A stretch of 64,000 nt of DNA from Ursus arctos (lineage: Eukaryota > Chordata > Mammalia > Carnivora > Ursidae), in the NCBI RefSeq assembly GCF_023065955.2, contig NW_026623067.1, positions 55,870,444 through 55,934,443 on the forward strand, read 5' to 3'. Position numbers and translations under genes: made by a program. Numbering within the stretch: the stretch's first letter is position 1; the number at the start of each line of letters is the position of its first letter. Of the stretch, positions 55,590 to 64,000 are shown piece after piece. The notes beneath the pieces are model-generated. The model searched no databases and was not told where the DNA came from. It worked only from the letters and a program-made list of their open reading frames with translations.

Positions 55590-56066
55590 TGTATCAGTCA
55601 AGGTCCTCCTGTCCCCCCAAAACAGAAACAGATGATATACTCAAATTAGGAAAATTTGAAGAGGTTTTAGCAACAGAGGAATTAATTCCAAAAGGGTGAG
55701 TGGGTATAGGGGAACCATGAGAGATCGTGGTAGCAGAGCTGTCACCACCCCCAAAGGGAAAAGGAGAAGGGGAGCTTGCCATAACCGAGAAAGAAAGAAA
55801 GAGAGGGGTATGGAGGGGGCCGTCTAGACAAGAGCAGGGACCTTCTGCTGAGGGACACAGCAGCCTGTGGCAACATCACAGGAAGGAACCAGGGAAATAA
55901 ATGCCCTGACCTCATATTCCTCTCTCCCTCCCTTTCACCTCCTGCAGAAAGCCAGAGAACATGAGTACCTTTAATGTAATCTGCGCAAGCCAGCCTGGCA
56001 GGTTGGAGACTGGTATGGGGAAAGGCAGAGAATGAATCTAGAGAGGCATACTGAAGAAATTCAACA
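55590..56066 (+). repeat. Probable MaLR/ERVL-type LTR
   Basis: Starts 'tgtatcagtcaaggtcctcc' and ends near 'gaagaaattcaaca'. Inside, 'gaagaggttttagcaacaga' (55658) and 'ggaaataaatgccctgacct' (55893) match a middle-repetitive LTR-like family I have seen in mammals. TG/CA ends are present but the flanking pentamers do not match. Confidence 0.45.
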
Positions 56067-56905
56067 CCCTTGTGTAGCCAAATCGCTTCAGATTCTAGCC
56101 CATGTGTAGGAAGAGCAGATAACTTAATGAAGTTATAAAGAATCTTGAAACATTTTTCTTTCTTTCTGAATCTGGGTTAAATCACGAGTTGCTAAGCCAA
56201 GAGCTTCACTCTGAACCCTACAAAACATAGATTACTCCACACCAGCCCCATTTAAAGCAATTTACCGAAGATCACAAATGCTGAATAACTCGCAATTCCT
56301 TGTAAACCTGAGGGGTCTACTTTAAACTTTTAAATGTTAAGGATGACTTTTTATGAAGTTAAATAGGAGTAATTAGAACAAGGCAAGTGACAGATCAACT
56401 GTAGGGCCAGATACATAGTTTGTGGAACGCTTCGTCTCCTGTTTTTCATCTTTCATCTCCAACAAGGAGAAGGGTTATCAGACAGGAAATAGTAGAACAA
56501 GAATTCGGACAAGAGACCTAAAAATCCAAACTGGTGTAGGGATTATAAGACAGCACCGGGGTTCACAACATCAGTACAAACCTCTTGGCCCCAACGAACT
56601 ACATCCCAGCCTACTACTGGAAGAACGTGGTGATAAAAGGAGCTGCTATTCGTTATCTCTGAAGACTCTTGGGAAATGGGGCAGGGATGGACAGGTTATC
56701 AAACATCACTTTGAACACAAAGAGAAGGATGGGAAGCACTTAAACATGTCTAGGAGTCAGGAAGGACAAGTCGTAATTTAATGAATTAATAGCACTTCCC
56801 TTCCTTTTTTTTTTAACTCTGCCAGACTGGTAAACGAAAGAAGGGGGTCAACACTGCGCTTTGGCATTTTAGCTCGGTGTTTGACAGAGATGTGCACCTT
56901 GTGAG
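56067..56905. other. No recognisable feature
   Basis: A 119-codon plus-strand frame (56422-56781) is basic and arginine-rich but shows no domain. Not called a gene. Confidence 0.4.
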
Positions 56906-56923
56906 CAAGATGGAGGACTTGGG

Positions 56924-57118
56924 GGGGCGCCTGGGTGGCCCAGTCGTTGAGCATCTGCCTTAGACTCAGGGCGCGATCCCAGAGTCCTGGGATCGAGCCC
57001 CACATCAGGCTCCTCTGCTGGAAGCCTGCTTCTTCCTCTCCCACTTCCCCTGCTAGCGTTCCCTCTCTCTCTGGCTGTCTCTCTGTCAAATAAATAAATA
57101 AAATCTTAAAAAAAAAAA
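56924..57118 (+). mobile_element. CAN-SINE with target-site duplication
   Basis: 'ggggcgcctgggtggcccag' head, body 'ctcagggcgcgatcccagag', 'ctcctctgctggaagcctgc'. Same young type as the 11-kb SINE. TSD 'aagatggaggacttgg' (56908-56923) and 'aagatagaggacttgg' (57120-57135). Confidence 0.96.
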
Positions 57119-57139
57119 AAAGATAGAGGACTTGGTCCA

Positions 57140-57795
57140 GATAATCACAAAGACAGAGGCTAGTTATGAATCCATGTCAACCCAGAGTCTCTAGTGCCCT
57201 GGGATTCTGTCTTCAGCCTTGTCCTGTTCACCGAGTAGACAGCTGAGTGCACAGCCAGTTTGCTTTTCCTCTTCCTGGAGGACTGGGAGAGGTAGCCAAT
57301 ATATTGAATGACAGAGTGAAGATTCAAAGGCCATAACAACACGCTAGATTTCACAATAAAAATTCTAATTGGAATAAACATAAAACACTACACTTACATT
57401 CTTTAATGCATAAGAACAGAGTCCGAAAAACATGACTCTGCTTCAAACTAAACATGAAGGGTTTTACTCTTATTTTTATTTTTTCCTTCTTCCAAAACCG
57501 ACCAACACTACAGTAGATGACCGTTTCCTAATAAAAGCATAAATCCACAGGAACAAAGAGAAGGAGAGAGGAGGAAAACAGGACAGGAGATGTAGGCGAT
57601 AATTTGAAAGATGGAAAGCAGTAGTGACTGAATTGGCAGAACCCACCACTGAAGTGTCTGCAAAGAGGGTTACTAGGGAGAATGAAGCAAATTCACCTTG
57701 AAGAACCCTGGAAAGGCCTAGAACTAGGAGGCCGAGCTACTGCAGAAGGGAGTGATGGAGCACAGACTCAAAAGTAGAAGCACCTGAAAATATGA
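57140..57795. other. No recognisable feature
   Basis: Unique-looking DNA; no gene or repeat supported. Confidence 0.4.
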
Positions 57796-57813
57796 ATAGA
57801 ATGAGCTGCTTAG

Positions 57814-58034
57814 GGACGCCTGGGTGTCTCAGTCAGTTCAGCAGCTGCCTTCAGCGCACGTCATGATCCCGAGGTCCTGGGATGGAGTCCCACATCGGGC
57901 TCCTTACTCAGTGGAGAGTCTGCTTCTCCCTCTGCCTGCTGCTCCCCCTGCGTGTGCTCACGCTCTCTCTCATCCCTCCCTCTCTCTCTCTCTTTGTCAA
58001 ACACATAAATAAAATCTTTAACAACAACAACAAA
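57814..58034 (+). mobile_element. CAN-SINE with perfect 16-bp duplication
   Basis: 'gggacgcctgggtgtctcag' head, complete body and CT-rich tract, tail 'aaataaaatctttaacaaca' with (aac)n. agaatgagctgcttag is identical at 57798-57813 and 58035-58050, the cleanest TSD in the window. Confidence 0.97.
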
Positions 58035-58050
58035 AGAATGAGCTGCTTAG

Positions 58051-58710
58051 TGAGAGCGTGTTTCCATTCACTGAGGAGGTTTAAGCAGAAGTTGGACAAG
58101 CACTAATCAAATATGCTATAAAAGTGATTCAAGCTCTTGGTAGGAATTTGGCTCCAATGACCTTTAAAGTCCCATCACCTTTGAAATCCTGTGATTCTAA
58201 TCATTCCGTAGACAGGCCTCTGATAACGTTTTCATAACTTCTGCGTGTAGTTCCTACACGCTCCTATAGGTGGCACTGCGGTACAAGATAAGACAGCAAA
58301 CGGCAGCTCCTACGGGATTCTCCCAGGCTATGGTAGAGCTTATATGGTAATACATGATACCCACGTATATGGTAATACATGATACCCAGAATGCTTCTCA
58401 ATTTTACAAAATCAGAAACCTGAACCCATAGATTCAGAACACCTAGACACAAAAGTTCTAGTGATTCATGAGCCTTTGTGTGCATTAGTTTGTCATCCTT
58501 CTCAGCTCTGGACATCTGCCTTATTTCATATCTCAGCTGTGACATTTTTCTTTGATCTATTTGTCGCTCTTGGACAGCAAAACAAGTGATAATGTAAAGC
58601 AACTGTTCCTTTACATCCCAGGTGTCCTGCTTCACTAAGTGCACCTTTCACCTCAGAGCTCCTGGGAGTGTGGGGCCCTACAAGCTTTATCCCCCTTGTT
58701 TAAATAATAA
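58051..58710. other. Unique-looking, with a 25-bp tandem duplication
   Basis: Contains the tandem duplication at 58341-58390 (listed separately) and an 8-bp hairpin at 58243-58261 (gcgtgtag/ctacacgc). The 126-codon minus frame at 58264-58644 spans the duplication and shows no recognised domain. Confidence 0.4.
58341..58390. repeat. 25-bp tandem duplication
   Basis: Two copies (58341-58365, 58366-58390) identical except for the last two bases (cg versus ga). The unit begins tatatggtaatacatgatac. Confidence 0.95.
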
Positions 58711-58713
58711 TAA

Positions 58714-59287
58714 TGATGTAGGAAAGATGCTGGGGCTCTGAACCTAAGGCCAAGAAAGAATTCTTGACATGCCTTTGGTGCAAAAGGTGGTTTTATTAAA
58801 GCACAGGGACAGGATCTGTAGGCAGAAGGAGCTGCACTGGGGTCAAGAGGAGTGGCCCATTATATACTTTCAAGTTGGGAGGGGGTTAGGGATAGGGAAA
58901 GTCTCCAAGGAATTTTGGAAACAAGGTTTCCAGCAGCTTGAGGGGACTAGCCATTGTTAGGAAAAGGTCATTCATTACCATCTAATAACACCTTAGTCCT
59001 GAGACCCTTCAGATGTTGATTGGTGGGCCCTTTGCTTGCCGGATGATTGCCAACGTGTATCTTGGGGTTAGAGATAAAGGAAATTCCCAAAGGAATTTTT
59101 ACACATTCAAATAGACTTACAGGATCCTGGGAGTTGGGCTAAGATTGCCCTTTGCTCTTAGCAAAGAATTAACATTGAGGCAGCTGAGTTCCTAGAGGAA
59201 CGTCACTCTGCCTGTTTCAAGGACTTGACAGTGGCCTGTAGGTAGTAAGGAAATTTAATTTTTCTTTTGTCTTTGTTTCCTACATCA
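58714..59287 (-). repeat. ERV-type solo LTR, carnivore family, antisense
   Basis: Ends are 12-bp inverted repeats (tgatgtaggaaa at 58714, tttcctacatca ending 59287), so both strands begin TG and end CA. On the minus strand AATAAAACCACC near 58790 would be the LTR polyadenylation signal. The phrase 'ttggtgcaaaaggtggtttt' (58774) is familiar from carnivore genomes. No internal retroviral region adjoins it, so it is a solo LTR. The flanking TAA-rich DNA makes the target duplication unreadable. Confidence 0.7.
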
Positions 59288-59620
59288 GTAATAATAAATA
59301 ACAACAAAACAAAAAACTATTTTTCCAGCACAAGTTCAGACCAGTGCCCCAAATATGATTGTCTCTGGTTCTCTTCCTTTTCCCCAGCTAAAGGAGATTT
59401 ATGCTTTGTGTCTTACAAACTAAACACTTAATATCTAGCTCTTCCTGACAAGTTTGCTATTCATCAAAGCTGTAAATTTGGTTTCTTTATTTCTCTTATC
59501 TGTTTTAGATTTACAAGGTCCGTGGGGAATATCTGTTCCTCATCAAGGAATGTCTCCATCAATTCCATAGATTCAGGTTACTCTGTTCCTACACTCGGGT
59601 CTCAATTCCATGAAAACTTC
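59288..59620. other. No recognisable feature
   Basis: Unique-looking DNA. Confidence 0.4.
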
Positions 59621-59637
59621 CTAACACTAGAAATCTT

Positions 59638-59830
59638 TTTTCTAAAGAGAGTGTGTGCGCACCTTTGTGTCAAGATGTCAAGAGCAGGGGGAGGGGCAGT
59701 GAGAGAATCCCAAGCAGACTCCACGCTGAGCGTGAAGCCTGACTTGGGGCTCAATCCCACAGCTCCAAGGTCATGACCCTAGCCAAAACCAAGAATCAGC
59801 AGTTTAACCATCTGAGCCACGCAGGCACCC
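59638..59830 (-). mobile_element. CAN-SINE, antisense, diverged
   Basis: The GA-rich body with 'caagcagactccacgctgag' (59712) and 'gcttgggg'-type text lead to 'accatctgagccacgcaggc'. The TSD 'cactagaaatct' (59625) recurs as 'cattaggaatct' (59833). The A/T tail is eroded. Confidence 0.88.
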
Positions 59831-59849
59831 CACATTAGGAATCTATAAA

Positions 59850-60040
59850 ACTGTCAAACACAATCATTTTTGGCATAACTTACCTCTGGGCTTTTTTTAA
59901 ACCACGGATTTTTTTTTTTTAAGTGCCATTGGTAAACCCCAAAACCCAAACTGCCTTTAATACAAAAAATTAAGAGTTGAGTAGTAAAAAAATTCCACAT
60001 TCATTCTTTCAGTAATTAGATTTTCAATAGAAATGGTCAT
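59850..60040. other. No recognisable feature
   Basis: Unique-looking, with a T-run at 59908-59921. Confidence 0.4.
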
Positions 60041-60042
60041 TT

Positions 60043-60113
60043 GGGGTGCCTGGCTGGCTCAGTAGAGGGAGGTTGTAAGTTCGGGCCCCATGTTGGGTGT
60101 AGACATCACTTAA
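60043..60113 (+). mobile_element. Short CAN-SINE with internal deletion
   Basis: 'ggggtgcctggctggctcag', then the anticodon-arm part is missing, then 'ggttgtaagttcgggcccca' and 'tgttgggtgtagacatcact' and an A tail. Confidence 0.8.
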
Positions 60114-60119
60114 AAAAAG

Positions 60120-60845
60120 AACGAAAGAGAAGAATTCTCACCCTTGCACCTTATTTCAAGTATGTGTCCTAACTGCCTTGGTCAGCTATAGGCACAGGCC
60201 TACTAATATCGGATTGAGTCTGGTTGTTTTCTTTGTGTTTTTTCAGCAGTGTCCTCTTTATTAGCTCGATCTGAAGAATACGTTGTCATAGCTCACAACA
60301 TTTGCCATCTGTCCTAATTTGTATACCAACTTTCTAGACTTGGTCTTTCTGTCTTTCTCTGGAGAGAACAGAAACAATTTATTTTATGTTTAGAGCAGTT
60401 AATAGGTATTTACAGAAACACCTTTGAATCGTCTCCCAGAAAGAAGGGTAGCACCTGGTTAGGTAGTCCTCCAACTTAATTATCTCTGTGGTTTCAAAAA
60501 TGTTCGCAGCAATTCCAACACTATCTGTGTAAGTGAACACTCCTTCCACCGTCATATCACAAAATGGAAAACTTTCTAAGGAATCCTATGCATTTGGACA
60601 TACACATCCTGATAGGTTTATTTTGTTTCTTATCATCTTCATAGCATGTACTTAAGTCCTTACGCAGCTTATAAAACAGGAGACTGCTCTAGTGAACCTT
60701 GGGATCTTCTGCTATCAAGCAAATTGCAGAGCTTGTCAAAAATGGAAGAATTTAAACTTTGTGGATTCAGATTCAAATTTAGCATTCGAGCCCCCAAACA
60801 AGCCAAATTCACTGCTGCTGTGATGGAACTATGTGCTGGGTGACC
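60120..60845. other. No recognisable feature
   Basis: Unique-looking. The 65-codon frame at 60646-60843 runs up to the next LTR and has no domain. Confidence 0.4.
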
Positions 60846-60849
60846 CTAA

Positions 60850-61384
60850 GGATGAAACAAACCAGGGTCTCTCTCTGCATTTCATGCATTTTGAATATAG
60901 ATGTGGCTGGTATAGGGACCAAGGCAGGACACCCCAAGATGGGACACTCTGGCATGAAGTTGATTCTGAGCTGAAAGCAATTGAGACCCTACAGGTTCAA
61001 GACAAACTTTTGCCTCTCCCTTAACTACATAGAAGAATCTAAATGATTCCCAGAATAAGGGTTATTAACAGAGATACATTTCATCTGAGTGACCCATCTG
61101 TCTGGCAGGGCAAGCCTCTAATTACCAAACATCTGCTATTCTTTTTATTGTCCTGCGAATTGCATTCCTTCCCTCTGAAGTCCCAGACCCCTATCTATCC
61201 CCTTCTCCTCAGTTCAGGATGACATATAGACCTCATTTTGCCTGACTGGCAGTGGAATTCCAGTGTCTGCGTGGATTCCCCGTATGTACACCATTAAATT
61301 TTATTTCTTCCTGTCTTGTGTCAATTTGATTCTTAGTCCAACTAGAAGGACCTAGAAGAGGACAGGGATTCTTGCTCCCAGACA
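60850..61384 (+). repeat. ERV1-type solo LTR, sense
   Basis: 'ggcaggacaccccaagatgg' (60922), 'gaagttgattctgagctgaa' (60956) and 'caattgagaccctacaggtt' (60979) lead to an end region 'cttagtccaactagaaggac', 'ctagaagaggacagggattc' and 'ttgctcccagaca' (61384). This matches the general plan of class I ERV LTRs whose 3' ends carry the 'cctagaag' phrase. The 5' boundary is uncertain. No retroviral genes follow. Confidence 0.6.
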
Positions 61385-61730
61385 CTGGCATCAGACCGGA
61401 ATGAGGGAGAAGCTTCAATAGCTGATGAAAGAGCTTCTCAAGAAAGAATAAAAGTTTTTGTTTTCAAGGCCACCCTCCAACCAAAAAAAAAAAAAAAAAA
61501 AATCAACACGAGCCTACACTGACTTCAAGAAAATTTGCAATGAGATTTAAAACAAACATTAAGCAAAACACAACAGATGCTCCAGAAATTGTGTCTCATT
61601 AGGGCACATTGAGGGGTGCTAGGTCTCTGCAAATGTCCACTTAAAAGGCCTCTAAAGATTTCCCCAATTTGTGAACATTATGTTCACCCTGTGGTGTTTT
61701 TAGTAAAACTAAGACCAGAATTACACAGAT
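61385..61730. other. Spacer between two ERV1-type LTRs, with 20-bp A-run
   Basis: 'agaataaaag' (61445) is followed by a pure A tract at 61482-61501, which looks like the tail of a retroposed sequence. I cannot identify the body. Confidence 0.4.
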
Positions 61731-61732
61731 CA

Positions 61733-62220
61733 CGTTGAGGAGAAAAAATTTCTCTTTTTCCCTTCTAGGTTCTTTGGTTGGCCTAATAATTAAATGGACA
61801 TAAAAGAGATTCATAGGAGAAAAACAAATTTCATTACATCTATACGGGAGCCCCACAATGATGCAAGACTAGAAGGCCGTCAGACAGTTGAGGCTTAGAC
61901 ACCATTGTGAGCTGAGGAGAAGGGGGTGCGGGCCTGGGACTTCAAAGGGACGAAGACAAGTAACAGGAATACAGAAGAACAAATGTTTGGTCAACAAATG
62001 TTTGCCAGGCCATGCAGATAAGTCTTTCTGATGTAAAAAGTTATCTCTGGTTATAGCTCTCTTCCTGGTACCAGCTCCCGGCCTAAATTCCTCTAGGCAG
62101 ATAAGGGAGACGTAAAAAGCTTTTCCTGAGTCTGTTGGGTCGTGACCACCTTCAGCTCAAAATAATCCACATGCCAGCGGGGTATTTTGGGGTGGCATAT
62201 TCGGCTCTCCTCCAATAACA
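61733..62220 (-). repeat. ERV1-type solo LTR, antisense
   Basis: Read on the minus strand: starts TGTTATTGGAGGAGAGCCGA and ends with the reverse of 'cgttgaggagaaaaaatttc', preceded by AACCTAGAAGGGAAAAAG, the class I LTR 3' phrase. 'gacataaaagagattcatag' (61798) and 'ggggtggcatattcggctct' (62190) are familiar from ERV1 LTRs. It converges on the sense LTR at 60.85-61.38 kb; opposite orientation rules out a single provirus. Confidence 0.6.
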
Positions 62221-62374
62221 ACTTGACTAGGCTCCTGTACAATTACAGCATATGAAGCGTAATTTTATACGGTATTTTATTGTGGTCTGCTTGGCCAACA
62301 TAAACAATTTGGAAAGCTTAATGCTGTACAAATATAGTTTGGGAGGATGACTTCTTTAAAATGAAATCAAGCCC

Positions 62375-62492
62375 CTAATGAGCACAGGGCATTATACGCC
62401 ACCGATGGACCACTAAACTCCACCCGGAAACTCGTAATACACTACATGTTAACTCATTTGAATTTAAATTTTAAAAAAAAGGAAAAGGAAAA
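62375..62492 (+). mobile_element. Very short carnivore L1 3' end with perfect 12-bp duplication
   Basis: Only about 118 bp: 'aatgagcacagggcattata', a diverged middle, then 'cactacatgttaactcattt' and 'gaatttaaattttaaaaaaa'. gaaatcaagccc is identical at 62363-62374 and 62493-62504. Confidence 0.9.
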
Positions 62493-62504
62493 GAAATCAA
62501 GCCC

Positions 62505-62762
62505 TAAACAAGGATAACACCTCCCTTCATTACTTTGTTTCCATGAGAAACCAAGATTCAGCATGATGTACACCGACTTAAAGAAACTTTTCCCAGCGCA
62601 CACCCAGCACAAGGATTTAACTTCACATTGCACGTGAACTCAAAACGCAATGCAAAGTATACAAACATCTCCGCGTGTGTCAGGTGGTTTGGTGTCGAGG
62701 CAACTTCAAGTTACCTCAGGGACTTGGGGATTTACTGTACATTACATACGGAATTAAGAAAA
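62505..62762. other. No recognisable feature
   Basis: Unique-looking DNA. Confidence 0.4.
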
Positions 62763-62764
62763 AT

Positions 62765-62879
62765 GGGGGGGGTGCCTGGCTGGCTCAGTCAGTGGAGCAT
62801 GTGACTCTTGCTCTCAGAGTCGTGAGTTCAAGCCCCATGTTGGGTGTGGAACCTACTTAAAAAAAAAAAAAAAAAAAAA
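62765..62879 (+). mobile_element. Short tRNA-Lys-like CAN-SINE
   Basis: 'gggggtgcctggctggctca', anticodon-loop region 'gactcttgctctc', T-arm 'gtgagttcaagccccatgtt', then 'gggtgtggaacctact' and a pure A tail of about 20. Compact type without the CT-rich body. Confidence 0.92.
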
Positions 62880-63258
62880 GGAATCTCAGCTCCATAGCCA
62901 GGCATCATGGGGCCCAGCTGGACAGCAGGCATGACAGAGCCTGGGCGGCAGTTCTCCCAGCTGGAAGGCACCGATGCAGCAGCAGCCAGAAGGGACCCCA
63001 AATTGCCTCGGCAGCTGTGTTCACTGAATCTCCATCATTATGGCGACTCAGCAGCTCTCTTCGTTGCTCCAGCTCAACTCCTATCAACCAACCACCTCAC
63101 TCTGAATATCTTTTCTCTACATCATGGCTTGCTTTACTCATAGCTTCTGCTCTGAGTTTAAGGGTTCTACATTCTCTTGGCACCCCCGCCCTGCCCTCCA
63201 TCTGGGGAGGGAGCCCAGATCTGCTTCCATTATCAATTGCCTGTTTCTTTCCCTCCAT
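62880..63258. other. No recognisable feature
   Basis: Unique-looking. The overlapping frames at 62907-63143 and 63017-63295 have no domain. Confidence 0.4.
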
Positions 63259-63275
63259 CACCAGTACAAATTCTT

Positions 63276-63652
63276 TTTTTTTTTTTTTAATTTAAATTCC
63301 AGTTAGTTGGGGCACCTGGGTGGCTTAATCAGTTAAGCGTCTGCCTTCAGCTCGGGTCATGATCTGCAGGTCCTGGGATCAAGCCCCGCATCAGGCTCCC
63401 TGCTCAAGGGAGAGTCTGCTTCTCCTTCTCCCTCTGCTGCTCTCCCTGCTTGTGTGCTCTTTCTCTCTCTCTCTCTGTCAAATAAATAAATAAAATAATT
63501 TTTGAAAAATAAAAATAAAAAAATAAATTCCAGTTAGTTAACAAAAAGTGTAATATTGCTTTCTTTTTTTTTTTTTAAGTAAGTTCTACACCCAATGTGG
63601 GGTTTCTACTCAACACCCCGAGACCAGGAGTCGCAGGCTGACTGAGCCAGCC
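63276..63652 (-). mobile_element. Composite L1 3' end plus short SINE sharing one duplication
   Basis: On the minus strand the order is short CAN-SINE (63652-63575), its A tail, about 50 bp of carnivore L1 3' end, and a second A tail. The only duplication flanks the whole: ccagtacaaattctt (63261-63275) and ccagtacaattctt (63653-63666). The L1 part matches the L1 end at 18,880. A later CAN-SINE (63309-63524) lies inside. Best explained as one chimeric retroposition. Confidence 0.65.
63309..63524 (+). mobile_element. CAN-SINE inserted in the L1 part, perfect 15-bp duplication
   Basis: 'ggggcacctgggtggcttaa' head, body 'gcgtctgccttcagctcggg', CT-rich tract and '(aaata)n' tail with further A-rich sequence. 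aaattccagttagtt is identical at 63294-63308 and 63525-63539, both copies belonging to the L1 3' end. Confidence 0.96.
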
Positions 63653-63666
63653 CCAGTACAATTCTT

Positions 63667-63750
63667 GAGAGAGAAAACTCCATCGATTTAGCTGGTAGCT
63701 CAGGCTGCCTCACAGGCCCCAGCCCGAAGCTCTCATATTTGGGTCTGCAA
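63667..63750. other. No recognisable feature
   Basis: Short interval between two repeats. Confidence 0.4.
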
Positions 63751-63751
63751 T

Positions 63752-63906
63752 CACTGGTAAGGTTTATTAAAACACAGACTCCTGCACGCCGCCCCCAGAG
63801 TTTCTGATTCAGTAGATCTCCAGGGGAGTCCAATAATTGCCTTTCTGACAAATCTCCAGGTGACGCCGATGCTTCTGACCTTGAGGCCACACTTGGAAAA
63901 CCACTG
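63752..63906 (-). repeat. MER5A-like hAT non-autonomous element
   Basis: 'cccccagagtttctgattca' (63793), 'ctccaggtgacgccgatgct' (63854) and the end 'ccacacttggaaaaccactg' (63887-63906) are the reversed MER5A text. Charlie-type (hAT) MITE, inactive. Confidence 0.85.
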
Positions 63907-64000
63907 CTGAGCTACAGGTTGATGGGCCTCGGATAAGAGGTCCATCAGCGGCTGGCAGGGGCATACATTGCATGGTTTTGAATGTCACCAGCTATGACTA

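Noticed and set aside
60850..62220. A single provirus bounded by two LTRs
   Set aside because: The LTRs are in opposite orientation and only 350 bp apart, with no gag, pol or env remnants between them.
62775..62850. Second apparent tRNA-Lys gene
   Set aside because: Same compact SINE type, with loop and stem changes and a poly(A) tail.
1..64000. A novel multi-gene system such as a defence island or biosynthetic cluster
   Set aside because: The window is mammalian non-coding DNA dominated by transposon remnants; no set of adjacent genes is present.

Overview
This is vertebrate nuclear DNA from a carnivoran mammal. It carries 29 recognisable copies of the tRNA-Lys-derived CAN-SINE, a repeat restricted to Carnivora, together with carnivore-type L1 3' ends. 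One SINE (10.96-11.15 kb) has the 'ggcacagc' head and 'gatcccggcgttatggg' body that I associate with young SINEs of bears and giant panda. A caniform, probably an ursid, is therefore my best guess, from memory and without a database check. I see no bacterial-style operon, CRISPR array, functional RNA gene or complete protein-coding gene. Most open frames are chance frames or lie in repeats. Strand calls for repeats give the element's own sense direction.

Layout. 0-4.2 kb: mostly unique sequence with a MIR and a CpG-enriched stretch at 3.7-4.2 kb. 4.2-11.2 kb: a same-strand pile-up of L1 fragments with three CAN-SINEs and a GATA microsatellite. 11.2-16.3 kb: a possible small exon, an L2-type LINE fragment and an inverted SINE pair. 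16.28-19.72 kb: a complete but dead Tigger1 DNA transposon (pogo/mariner superfamily) with TA duplications, split by three SINEs and one L1 3' end. 19.7-40.7 kb: SINE-poor, with L2-like, L1M, MaLR and MIR remnants, several simple repeats, and the best unexplained open frame (minus strand, 35.7-36.1 kb). 40.7-64 kb: SINE-rich again, with MaLR-type LTRs, three ERV-type solo LTRs (58.7-62.2 kb) and several antisense L1 pieces.

The genes do not work together in any system here. The window reads as intergenic or intronic DNA. What it offers is a clear record of nested transposition: SINE into Tigger, SINE into MIR, L1 into an older L1, SINE into L1. Several insertions keep near-perfect target-site duplications. 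The most unusual item is a probable chimeric insertion at 63.26-63.67 kb, where an L1 3' end and a short SINE share one target-site duplication. Possible exons, CpG-rich blocks and candidate conserved elements are offered only as hypotheses.
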